Of a stretch of DNA of 40,779 nt, positions 33,329 through 40,779 are shown piece by piece. Position 1 is the stretch's first letter. Each line of letters begins with the position of its first letter. Both the position numbers and the translations under genes were made by a program. The notes beneath the pieces are model-generated. The model worked only from the letters and a program-made list of their open reading frames with translations, was not told where the DNA came from and made no database searches. Source of the DNA: Marinifilum sp. N1E240 (GTDB taxonomy: Bacteria > Bacteroidota > Bacteroidia > Bacteroidales > Marinifilaceae); assembly GCF_009295825.1 (NCBI RefSeq), contig NZ_WHKF01000018.1, positions 1 to 40,779 on the forward strand, written 5' to 3'.

Positions 33329-34072
33329 ATGAAAATCATAAAATGGATAGTAGCATTGCTGGCAGTAATAGCAGGAATTGCTCTATTGTATAACTGTGAA
33401 GGAAGTAAAGAGCAGATAGGATTGGCAGGTTTGAAAAAAATCGTAAAAAAAAGAGAATTGCATTTGATTGAGTACAAATACAATGACATGATATTCTTAT
33501 ACAAAAATGATGATGCAAGGAAAAAATTACTAATGCTGGTAAAGTATCCTACTTCTGTTTCGGCTACAATTGATTTACAGAAGCTAAAAATTGATAGTAT
33601 TTCCAAAAAAATCATCATTCCAATTCCAATCGTAAATCAGCCAGTGGTGAGTTTCGAAAAGGCTGAATTCATTAAAGTAAGAGATGGCTTTTTTCTAAGT
33701 TTTGGAGGCTCGAGAGAGAAATTGTTGACTGCCTTAAAAAATAGAGTAGCAGAGAGTCAAAAAAGAATAAAGAAAGAAGCCATTAACCTTGGAATTATTG
33801 GACAAACCAAAACTGAGGCAATGCATTTTGTTGAAGATATCTTATTGGGCTTTAACCTGGATGAAATCTATGAGGTGAGCTTTGAAGAAGAAAAGACTGC
33901 CCCAGTAATAAATAAAGAGGTTTTAGGTGCTAGTTCTGATGCAATTACAATCAAGAAAGGAACACAAGCTTTACCGACTATGAAGACCTTAGATAACTTT
34001 GGTGTAAATGAAATAACATTACCCAACTCCTCAATTGAAGTAGACTCGGAACTGGAGGCTATCATCAATTAG
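33329..34072 (+). CDS. DUF4230-like membrane-anchored protein
   Basis: 247 residues. One N-terminal helix (MKIIKWIVALLAVIAGIALLY, residues 1-21) is followed by an extracytoplasmic domain: VKYPTSVSATIDLQKLKID, SKKIIIPIPIVNQPVVSFEKAEF (split), then a helix with RVAESQKRIKKEAINLG and a C-terminal ILLGFNLDEIYEVSFEEE. This order (vDl.kl, an itiPlP-type strand, then an A-x-x-x-A-x-x-x-G helix and a final strand) fits DUF4230, a family common in Bacteroidota but without known function. The last 60 residues are low-complexity and polar. Monocistronic, followed by hairpin-element copy 3. Confidence 0.72.
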   Translation: MKIIKWIVALLAVIAGIALLYNCEGSKEQIGLAGLKKIVKKRELHLIEYKYNDMIFLYKNDDARKKLLMLVKYPTSVSATIDLQKLKIDSISKKIIIPIPIVNQPVVSFEKAEFIKVRDGFFLSFGGSREKLLTALKNRVAESQKRIKKEAINLGIIGQTKTEAMHFVEDILLGFNLDEIYEVSFEEEKTAPVINKEVLGASSDAITIKKGTQALPTMKTLDNFGVNEITLPNSSIEVDSELEAIIN

Positions 34073-34096
34073 GCATTGAAAGGAATAGGAAGAAAT

Positions 34097-34183
34097 TGGT
34101 TGTTCTATGCTCTCGTAAGGGTTGAATTGTATAATAAAGGAACAAACAAAACCAAGCTGTGGTAGGAGTGCCACAGCTTTTTT
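34097..34183 (+). repeat. Hairpin-ended repeat element, copy 3
   Basis: Third copy, after the DUF4230-like gene. The 5' part is more diverged (TTGGTTGTTCTATGCTCTCG, GTAAGGGTTGAATTGT) but the 3' part AACCAAGCTGTGG is kept, and the hairpin is identical: arms at 34154-34162 and 34171-34179, loop TAGGAGTG, then a T run to 34183. Confidence 0.85.
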
Positions 34184-34545
34184 ATATTCTCTGGCAATTA
34201 TGTAGACTTATTCTATTTTATGTTCGCTGCTAGTTTTACCTCTTTTGATTTTATTGTTTGCTATTTGTTTTTCATAAATTTGATAGCCCAGATATTCAAC
34301 TTGCGTTTATAACACTTATGTGGAGGTATAAACACAATAGAATAAATGAATAACGGTAAAATAAACACAACTTTATTAAGCTAACAAACAAGTTAGCGTT
34401 CATGCAAGGAGACCGAGACAACATACTTAGAACTATGAAAACCCAACGCACAAATAGCACATTTGCAAGCTCCAACACACAGGCTGATTCTTCAGCTTGC
34501 AAAAGAGCTATTTTTTATCTGACCCACAAAACCACAGAGAAATAA
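34184..34545. other. Palindrome-rich border of the defence island
   Basis: 360 bp without a gene. It holds GCTAAC-AAACAA-GTTAGC (34380-34397), where GTTAGCGTTCAT resembles the right end of the palindrome at 38621 (GTTGGCGTGCAT), and a second hairpin with 10-bp arms TTTGCAAGCT (34462-34471) / AGCTTGCAAA (34494-34503). I read this as the right end of an attC-like element belonging to a preceding, lost cassette. The 68-codon minus frame (34296-34502) overlies these repeats and is rejected. Confidence 0.5.
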
Positions 34546-37500
34546 ATGGAACCTGCTACTTCTAAAATATTAATAACTCTTGGATTAAAGGTTGTTACCC
34601 CTGTATTGAAACTTGCTAAAAGTAAATTAGAAAAAGATTTATTTATCTATACAATTCTCAGAAATAAGAATATTAAAACAACAGTAGATTCAGATTTTAA
34701 TTCTGTTTATTTGGAAACGTTATATCAACTAATTTCTGTACAAGAGAAGAGCAAAAAGATTATTGCATTATTTGAGATTGATGAAGTTAAAAAGGCACTT
34801 AATGAAGAGGTTTATAAAAACAACAATTGGACATTTAAAGTAAATTTAGATTCAAACCTTCATACAAACCCCAATTTAAGGCAGCTTAAAAATATTACAA
34901 TAGACCTGGATAAAGAAATTGAAGATTTTAAAAAAGTTTTTAAAGAGATAATCAATACAACCCGTGAGCCAAAGGAAGTAGAACAATACGAGACTATAAA
35001 AAAGATAAAGGAAGAAGTAAGTGAATTAATCGACACAAAAGGGTTGAACACAAAGTTTAAGACTGATGTAGAAATTAGCAATCAAATCTTGTTTTCAAAA
35101 TCAGAAATTCAACCACTATCTGAGCACATTTCTAAAAGAGATGGTCTGATTGACTCACTATTTGAGAAATATACAACAAATGGATGGATAGCAATAGATG
35201 GGAGTATTTCAACTGGTAAATCACAATTATCGGTACTCATGTCTCAAAAAGTTAGTTCGAATATTTTTTGGATAAATCTTAGAGAGTTTACATCCACAAG
35301 TTTCCTCATAAAGATTTTTACAGATTTGTCTGCTTTTGTTTCTGTTTCTAGTAAAAACGAACTTGACTCTTGGTTATCTGCAATTTTTGATAAAATTGAA
35401 AGTGGTTCTCTAATTGTACTGGATGATTTACCAAAGTTAGATTTTCGTTCTCAAGCATTTAGTCGATTTATTTCCTTCCTAAAAGTATGTAAAGAGAAAA
35501 ATATTTTATTGCTATCTACTAGTAATTTTGAATTACCTATTCAGATTAAGGACTATATAAATGATGGTTATATACATTCTCTTAAATTACCCTTTTTGCT
35601 TGTAGAAGATGTTTATGAGGTAATTCTATCTTATGGTGTACTTCCAGAGAAAGCAGACCAATACAAAACTTTAGTTCATTCATTGTCAACAGGTCATCCT
35701 ATAATTGTTAAAGCGATTTGCGAATATTTAGTACAAATCAATTGGGAACTGTCCTCAGATGAACTTTCAGTGATATTTAGTGGTGATTATTCTTTGGAAT
35801 TGAATGAATCAACCTATGATATTTTAACCAAAACAGTTGCTGACGAAACTACTCGAAATTTACTTTATAGATTAAATGTTTTTATTGGTTCATTTACAAT
35901 TGATGAAGTAAGACTAATCGGTGATTGTTCTCCTGAAATCTCAAACTTGATTGAACGTTTTAATAGTTCCGTAGGAATATGGATTCAAAAAAGAGATTCT
36001 TCAAGATTTGAAGTGTCACCATTGCTAAAAAAACTAAAAACAAGAGATTTAAGTAAGAGCCTAGAAAAACAATTAAATTACACTTTAGGTAAAAATATTC
36101 TTGACAAGAAAAGTTTAAACCAATTCGATGCCCAAAAGGCTATCACTTATTTTATAGCTGCAAAATCATTTAATGATGCGGGTTTTGTTTTAACATTAGT
36201 TTTAAACGAAGCCCTCAAAAATCCAGTACCATATTTTGAGTGGGGAATAAATTTATACTGGTATACAACAAAGCTTCCTGATGAAATGGATTTGACACTA
36301 CAGTTGTATATTAGAACATTGCAAATAACTCTTAATAGCAAAAAAGATAATAATCTTTCATTCTTAGTTGATGATTTAGAAAATATTTGCTCAGTTGCAT
36401 CTAAAAAAGGTATTAACGTAGGACCAGCTTATCTACTTCTTTCAACTCACTATTCCGCTATTAATTCTAAAAAAGCATTAAACTTTCTAATGACGGGTAA
36501 CGACCAATACAATGCTTTAATCCAAACATATGGTGATAAAGAAGGATTGAAATTGGAGAATAACTTCGAGGCAATGATATGGGCTGCAGTTGTTAGCATA
36601 GATTCAATTGAAAGTATTGACCATTGGTTCAGCACGATATCAGGTTTAACAGAAGAGCAACTACAGACAATTCGAGATTCTGAAAATATAGATTTTGGGT
36701 CGATATTTATATTTAAAAATCTTAGAGAAAAAGAGGAGAAGAAAGACGAAAAAGACCAAAACTGGTTTGAACTAATTGACATTTTTAAACATATTCAGGA
36801 ACAGGCAAAAGCTTTAAATCTTGAATTAATAAATGCAAATGCAATTAGATATATCATTAATATTTATAGTGAAAGACTAGATGCAATTGATGATGCATTG
36901 AGCTATGCAAAAGAATTTATCGATACTATTTCTGACAATAAAACTGCGTATTTTCTTATAAATGATGCAATTGGGAGACAACTATTTTATTTTAATAGAA
37001 TTGATGAAGCAACACCATATATTGCAACAGCCGTGGATATTGAGGTCGATGAATTTTACACTGAAAAATTAGACACATATCTTGTTATTAGTCAAATATT
37101 AGGAATCAAAGACTCAAAAATCGCTCTTCATTATTCTTCGAAAGCAAATGAGTTTGCAAAGGAGAATGAATTCACAAGCGATATATTACAAGCAAAAGTT
37201 ATTGGTGAATTAGCTACATCCTATTTTTTAGATGGGGATATGAAAAATGCCATTTACAAGCTTGAAAAGGGTTACCAAATTCTACTTGATAGTTATAATG
37301 TTAGCCCAGAGTTTCATGTTACAATAATGAGGTATGGACATGTCTTGAATTATTGGAAAGAGATATACTTTAAAGGCAAACCACCAGAGAAAGATATGTT
37401 AGGTGGTGATTATGAAGTGCCTAAAAGAGGCATGTTTCTGTCTCACTACAAAAATGATTTAGTTGAAGAGTATTACTTTGCGGAAAGACGTTTTATAGTT

Positions 37501-38388
37501 TCACTATTGTTTCTGAATTGTTTTGAGGCATTCGGGGATTTAGAGTTGTCAAAAAAATGGGCAAACAATAATATTTTAATTTCAAATTCATTTGATTTTA
37601 ATTATTTCTCATTAATGCTCAACTATTCAATACCTTATTTGATAATTGACAAGAAATATGTAGAGGCAATTAATCTTCAATTTAGAATTATTAGTGACAC
37701 TAATAAATTGGCTGAAGAGGATTATGACCATGAAAGACTTTCAAAGAATGAGTTCTTAAAAAGTATTATTGAAGATAGACCTAAACAAAAGATTAAGGAA
37801 TTTGATGAGCCTATAATTGAACACGTTTTTATTCCAATATTATTGAATTATGTAGCGAGTTATTCAGATGACTTAAAACAATTTACTGATAACATTAGCG
37901 AATTAAGTATAATATTAGATGAACTCAAATCAATTTTTCGTGATAAGGCTATTGTTGATTCACTTGAAAACATTTTTAATCTAATATCGACAGGTGAAAA
38001 TAAATCGCAAGCAATTCTGGAAACGAGTGATAATTATAAAGGAGACTTTGAATCAGCATTAAAATTAATTTGCTATTTGTTTAATGCTGTTTATAGCGAA
38101 GATTTGGAAGCTTTTAAATATCATTTTGCCATAGTGAATAGATTAACTACAGTAAACAACAATTCAAAAGGAACATTTAATTTTATAATAATACCTTTTT
38201 TCAAAAATTTTTGGTTTAATCGGATTGAAAAGAAAGGTAGCCAAAACAAGGATTTTTGGGATAAAAAAAGTAAACCATATTATGAATCTGTTGCTTCTGA
38301 TAATAAAGTTAAATGTTTGTTTAAGATTATATCACATCATCTTGATTATGAAACAACATCAAAAGAAGACGGGTGGATGGATTTTTAA
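34546..38388 (+). CDS. STAND-type NTPase with TPR-like C-terminus, putative defence protein
   Basis: 1280 residues. The N-terminal 190 residues are helical and unrecognised (a possible effector or sensor region). The NTPase has Walker A GSISTGKS (219-226), Walker B LIVLDDL (289-295) and a sensor-like LLLSTSNFELP (about 325-335), with the winged-helix region near 410-510, as in STAND/AP-ATPases. The C-terminal 750 residues are helical hairpins of TPR-like type (AYLLLSTHYSAINSKKALNF; ALHYSSKANEFAKEN), the usual ligand-sensing arm. STAND proteins of this layout include bacterial anti-phage sensors (Avs and relatives). No transmembrane or nuclease motif is certain, so the killing function is unknown. 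It is alone between two attC-like palindromes, next to a CBASS unit. Confidence 0.78.
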   Translation: MEPATSKILITLGLKVVTPVLKLAKSKLEKDLFIYTILRNKNIKTTVDSDFNSVYLETLYQLISVQEKSKKIIALFEIDEVKKALNEEVYKNNNWTFKVNLDSNLHTNPNLRQLKNITIDLDKEIEDFKKVFKEIINTTREPKEVEQYETIKKIKEEVSELIDTKGLNTKFKTDVEISNQILFSKSEIQPLSEHISKRDGLIDSLFEKYTTNGWIAIDGSISTGKSQLSVLMSQKVSSNIFWINLREFTSTSFLIKIFTDLSAFVSVSSKNELDSWLSAIFDKIESGSLIVLDDLPKLDFRSQAFSRFISFLKVCKEKNILLLSTSNFELPIQIKDYINDGYIHSLKLPFLLVEDVYEVILSYGVLPEKADQYKTLVHSLSTGHPIIVKAICEYLVQINWELSSDELSVIFSGDYSLELNESTYDILTKTVADETTRNLLYRLNVFIGSFTIDEVRLIGDCSPEISNLIERFNSSVGIWIQKRDSSRFEVSPLLKKLKTRDLSKSLEKQLNYTLGKNILDKKSLNQFDAQKAITYFIAAKSFNDAGFVLTLVLNEALKNPVPYFEWGINLYWYTTKLPDEMDLTLQLYIRTLQITLNSKKDNNLSFLVDDLENICSVASKKGINVGPAYLLLSTHYSAINSKKALNFLMTGNDQYNALIQTYGDKEGLKLENNFEAMIWAAVVSIDSIESIDHWFSTISGLTEEQLQTIRDSENIDFGSIFIFKNLREKEEKKDEKDQNWFELIDIFKHIQEQAKALNLELINANAIRYIINIYSERLDAIDDALSYAKEFIDTISDNKTAYFLINDAIGRQLFYFNRIDEATPYIATAVDIEVDEFYTEKLDTYLVISQILGIKDSKIALHYSSKANEFAKENEFTSDILQAKVIGELATSYFLDGDMKNAIYKLEKGYQILLDSYNVSPEFHVTIMRYGHVLNYWKEIYFKGKPPEKDMLGGDYEVPKRGMFLSHYKNDLVEEYYFAERRFIVSLLFLNCFEAFGDLELSKKWANNNILISNSFDFNYFSLMLNYSIPYLIIDKKYVEAINLQFRIISDTNKLAEEDYDHERLSKNEFLKSIIEDRPKQKIKEFDEPIIEHVFIPILLNYVASYSDDLKQFTDNISELSIILDELKSIFRDKAIVDSLENIFNLISTGENKSQAILETSDNYKGDFESALKLICYLFNAVYSEDLEAFKYHFAIVNRLTTVNNNSKGTFNFIIIPFFKNFWFNRIEKKGSQNKDFWDKKSKPYYESVASDNKVKCLFKIISHHLDYETTSKEDGWMDF

Positions 38389-38677
38389 AATACGTCAAGC
38401 ACATTGTCTGGTCACACAAGCTAACACTCAACCAAAACCAGCCAAAGAGCTTGCCTTGCCAACTCACGGATTGATAATGATGAATAAAGCAAGAAACGCT
38501 AACACTGTATATACAAAATGGGCGAGATAGTAGTAAATTCAAGAGTTGTAGTCCGCTTTAAATTTTCACGGTTTGATAAGTTTGAAGCCCGCAATCGCCC
38601 ACATTTGCATATACTTGTCCGTTGGCGTGCATTAAACCCGACCAAATAACATATCGACATTAATATAGAAAAACTAA
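38389..38677. other. Spacer with attC-like palindrome
   Basis: 289 bp between the STAND gene and the CBASS unit. The part from 38389 to 38496 (ACAAGCTAACACTCAACC at 38426, GCCAACTCACGG at 38458) looks like remnants of other palindromes of the same class. The main palindrome is annotated separately. Frames across this region (38225-38530, 38327-38542, 38499-38702) are shadows. Confidence 0.45.
38497..38627. repeat. attC-like imperfect palindrome
   Basis: Left arm 38497-38525 (starts CGCTAACACTGTATATAC, ends GGGCGA) pairs with right arm 38595-38627 (starts TCGCCC, ends GTTGGCG) with a few bulges. Internal shorter pairs (CCGCTTT...GCCCGC) complete a long folded structure of about 130 bp. Ends of the form CGCTAAC...GTTGGCG, bulged arms and a variable centre recall integron attC sites, although GTTGGCG departs from the GTTRRRY consensus. 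No integrase is present, so a palindromic repeat unrelated to integrons is not excluded. Confidence 0.6.
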
Positions 38678-39664
38678 ATGGCAACAACAGTAAACTCCGC
38701 ATTTGATGAATTTAATAAGGATATTGTCAACTTGCTTAAAGACAGGACTGATAAAGCTAGAACTAGCAGAGAATGGCTCTTAACACAGCTAAATGGATTA
38801 GATTCGAAAGAGGATTTAGATTTCCCTTTCAAATATGATTCAATGCATATAAACTTTGGCTCTTTTCAGCGTAGAACAAAAATTAGGGAGTTAGATGATA
38901 TTGATTTGATGTTTTGTTTTACAGCAAATGGAGCTTCGTACACTCTATATCCGAATAATATATATCATATAAACACACCCAATGCAGGTCAAAGGTTAAA
39001 AAACTTATCAGACTCTGATGTTTTGAACTCTAGACGTGTTGTTAATAAAGTAAAAAATTCGCTATCACAGATTAGCCAATATAAATCAGCAGAATTGCAT
39101 AGCAGAGGTGAAGCAGCTACTCTGTCACTTAGTTCTTATGAATGGGTATTTGATATTGTACCTTGTTTCTATACAGATACAGGATTATACTTAATTCCTG
39201 ATGGAAATGGAAACTGGAAACCAACTGACCCAAGAATTGACCAAGATAGAGTAACAACCGCTAATCAAAATAAAGATGGAAGATTATTGCAATTAATTCG
39301 AATACTAAAGTATTGGAATAGAAGAAACTCTTCCTATACAATTGGGTCTTATCTTTTTGAAAATATAGTAATTAACTTTGCTAATGCTAAATCCGAACTG
39401 AGTAAATGGATAGACTATGATATTAGAAGCTTTTTTCTCTATCTAAAGTCGGCTATTTGGAATTCAGTAAATGACCCTAAAGGATTTCAAGGAGACTTGA
39501 ATGGTTTTTCATTTTCTGAAAAACAATCAATTTCTCAAAAAGCAGATTGGGCATATCAGAAAGCAGATGAAGCTATAAAAGCTGAAGTTGATGACAAAGA
39601 CGTAGAGAAATCCATTAATAAATGGAGAGAAATATTTGGCGATGATTTTCCTAAATACGAGTAA
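38678..39664 (+). CDS. CD-NTase (cGAS/DncV-like nucleotidyltransferase)
   Basis: 328 residues. The nucleotidyltransferase core shows G61-S62 (NFGSFQRRTKI) and the metal pair D74/D76 in LDDIDLMF, with the third acidic residue D159 in YEWVFDIVPCF. The late IPDGNGNWKPTDPRID block is typical of SMODS-type CD-NTases, as is the C-terminal helical half (LLQLIRILKYWNRRN). These enzymes make cyclic oligonucleotide signals when phage infects. The next gene, 3 bp downstream, encodes the presumed effector. The product nucleotide is not predictable by eye. No Cap2/Cap3 or HORMA/TRIP13 genes are visible, so this would be a type I (minimal) CBASS. Confidence 0.92.
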   Translation: MATTVNSAFDEFNKDIVNLLKDRTDKARTSREWLLTQLNGLDSKEDLDFPFKYDSMHINFGSFQRRTKIRELDDIDLMFCFTANGASYTLYPNNIYHINTPNAGQRLKNLSDSDVLNSRRVVNKVKNSLSQISQYKSAELHSRGEAATLSLSSYEWVFDIVPCFYTDTGLYLIPDGNGNWKPTDPRIDQDRVTTANQNKDGRLLQLIRILKYWNRRNSSYTIGSYLFENIVINFANAKSELSKWIDYDIRSFFLYLKSAIWNSVNDPKGFQGDLNGFSFSEKQSISQKADWAYQKADEAIKAEVDDKDVEKSINKWREIFGDDFPKYE

Positions 39665-39667
39665 GTT

Positions 39668-40453
39668 ATGACAAGAATTGTTCCTTTTGACCCAACATAT
39701 GAAGTTATCAGAAAAATTGAAAAAGCTGCTTTTGCTTTATTGATTGTATCTGCTTCGATTATTGCTATTAATTGGTCTTTAACAAAGTATTTAGACGCAT
39801 CTATCTTGAATAATTATTTAGGTCTTCTTGATGTTGGAAAAACAATCAGTTATGTATCTATGGTTGGGTACATATTGATGTCTCTACTAGCTAGGATTCT
39901 ATTTCAATCTGTAGAAAAGAAGAAAAGAAATGATTTGATTGATAATTCCTTTGGTACAACTTATTGCGATGAGAATTCTACAGGCTATTACAATAATGAA
40001 GAAATTAATAATGGAATAAAAAAACTTGCACTTAATTCTTACGAAAGTTCTTTTCATACAGAAAACACTTTAAAAAGAATGATTTATAAAAATCTTATAA
40101 TTCTTGTTGTTTTGAGTGTGCCTTTTTTACTTTCAATATTTTCCGTGAGCGGAAGTAATATTGTTAGACTGCTTTTTGAAATAAGTATCCCTTTGATAAT
40201 GATTTCACAGTTTATAGTGCTAATTATATATTACTTATACGTTTTGAGTATCAATGAAAGATTTAAAATTGAATTGACGAATATTGGAAGTAGAGAAATT
40301 GTTGAATCAGATATTCCCAAACTCCTGATTCCAATTATGGAATATTACAATACAAAATCTTGGGCTAATACGAATTTGGATTCAAAGATTTTTAATAAAT
40401 ATAATGCATCGGTTTCTCAAAATTGGGAAAGAAGAAAAGCAACATTTAATTAA
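39668..40453 (+). CDS. Four-helix membrane effector (S-4TM-like) of CBASS
   Basis: 261 residues with four hydrophobic segments (about 20-40, 58-80, 142-160 and 165-193) separated by a charged central loop (80-140, KKKRNDLIDNSFGTTYC...) and a soluble C-terminal tail. This matches the SMODS-associated 4TM effector class, which is thought to sense cyclic nucleotide and damage the inner membrane to abort infection. It starts 3 bp after the CD-NTase stop codon, and its only clear partner is that gene. Family assignment is by topology and context, not by a known motif. Confidence 0.75.
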   Translation: MTRIVPFDPTYEVIRKIEKAAFALLIVSASIIAINWSLTKYLDASILNNYLGLLDVGKTISYVSMVGYILMSLLARILFQSVEKKKRNDLIDNSFGTTYCDENSTGYYNNEEINNGIKKLALNSYESSFHTENTLKRMIYKNLIILVVLSVPFLLSIFSVSGSNIVRLLFEISIPLIMISQFIVLIIYYLYVLSINERFKIELTNIGSREIVESDIPKLLIPIMEYYNTKSWANTNLDSKIFNKYNASVSQNWERRKATFN

Positions 40454-40779
40454 ATAACGACACGCCAACATTTTGTATAAGTAATGGCAGGGTAAGTGCC
40501 AAATTTCAAGGTTTGTATCCCGCTCAAACTGCGTAGCGGTTTGACAGGAAACTACCACGCAATCTGCTACTACCCATAGTGTGCCAAGAAGCAGCACGTC
40601 GGCATAAAATAGTGCTGCATGCTTTATTTGAGATGGAGGAAAGCATTTGTAGGCTTGACCCACCGATGTCGTTTTACAGGAGGGGGCATCAATTGGAGCG
40701 AAGCGGAAATCATGAGTACCAATAAGTATTATCATTATACGAACTAAACCACCCAAAGGTGCTGTGGTAAAGAGTCATG
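40454..40779. other. Left half of an attC-like palindrome and window end
   Basis: CGCCAACATTTTGTATAAG starts at 40463, 10 bp after the effector gene, and has the form of a left arm. Internal hairpins are present (TCAAAC 40524-40529 / GTTTGA 40539-40544; GCAGCAC 40591-40597 / GTGCTGC 40612-40618), but I find no matching right arm (ending GTTGGCG) before the window ends. The element is therefore truncated, interrupted or longer than shown. The 124-codon minus frame (40382-40756) runs across the palindromes and I do not call it. No other gene is seen. Confidence 0.5.

Noticed and set aside
34296-34502. 68-codon minus-strand frame before the STAND gene
   Set aside because: It lies across palindromic repeats and shows no protein features.
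38225-38702. Short frames overlapping the attC-like region (both strands)
   Set aside because: They arise from the palindrome and from the end of the STAND gene in another frame.
34546-40453. Integrase or transposase to mobilise the defence units
   Set aside because: No tyrosine recombinase, DDE transposase or IS-type terminal repeats are found between the palindromes or elsewhere in the window.
40382-40756. 124-codon minus-strand frame at the right edge
   Set aside because: It covers the truncated palindrome and the end of the membrane effector gene; cysteine-rich text typical of antisense repeat DNA.
1-40779. tRNA, rRNA or riboswitch genes
   Set aside because: No cloverleaf-like segment with a CCA-type acceptor end, rRNA core sequence or known riboswitch core was seen when reading the intergenic regions; a covariance-model scan would be decisive.

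Overview
The window looks like a chromosomal segment of a marine or gut-type Bacteroidota, most likely order Marinilabiliales (Marinifilaceae-like). The reasons are AT-rich DNA, lipoprotein and AQ-type signal peptides, promoters of the TAnnTTTG kind, a MacB/HlyD/TolC export operon with lipoprotein adaptors, and SEC-C, DUF4230-like and TonB-C-like proteins of the sort common in this phylum. The lineage is inferred from gene style, not from a marker gene. I saw no rRNA, tRNA, complete insertion sequence or CRISPR array.

Layout. (1) 1-3000: a membrane-anchored unknown, an all-helical unknown, a long inverted array of 21-bp units, and a 49-residue PspC-type protein. (2) 3070-6769, minus strand: an alkylation-repair operon in the order ada, haloacid-dehalogenase-type hydrolase, a fused O6-alkylguanine methyltransferase/HhH-GPD glycosylase, and an ICL/PEP-mutase family enzyme. 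(3) 6902-9784, minus strand: a TonB-C-like secreted protein and two membrane proteins. (4) 10077-13645: a sodium/solute symporter, an MtfA-type peptidase with a SEC-C tail, then glutathione peroxidase plus an OhrR-like MarR regulator behind a palindromic operator. (5) 13687-20857, minus strand: a tripartite exporter operon with three different HlyD-type adaptors, a MacB-type permease, an ATPase and a TolC-like protein. (6) 21493-24121: three secreted or lipoprotein genes, one with an HEFGH zinc site. (7) 24824-26187: a 42-bp periodic array followed by an unknown gene with a carboxypeptidase-regulatory-like C-terminus.

(8) 26620-33006 is the most striking region. It is one plus-strand operon with three TULIP-family proteins resembling clostridial P47, OrfX2 and OrfX3/P47 (the accessory proteins of orfX-type neurotoxin clusters), followed by two PixA/AidA-family proteins and a small unknown. 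No neurotoxin or NTNH gene is present. An approximately 85-bp element ending in a conserved hairpin occurs before the operon, after it, and again after the next gene (DUF4230-like).

(9) 34073-40779 is a defence-type island: a 1280-residue STAND-type NTPase and a two-gene CBASS-like unit (CD-NTase plus four-helix membrane effector). Each is bounded by long imperfect palindromes with CGCYAAC/GTTRGCG ends that resemble integron attC sites, so the defence genes may be exchanged like cassettes. No integrase is present in the window.
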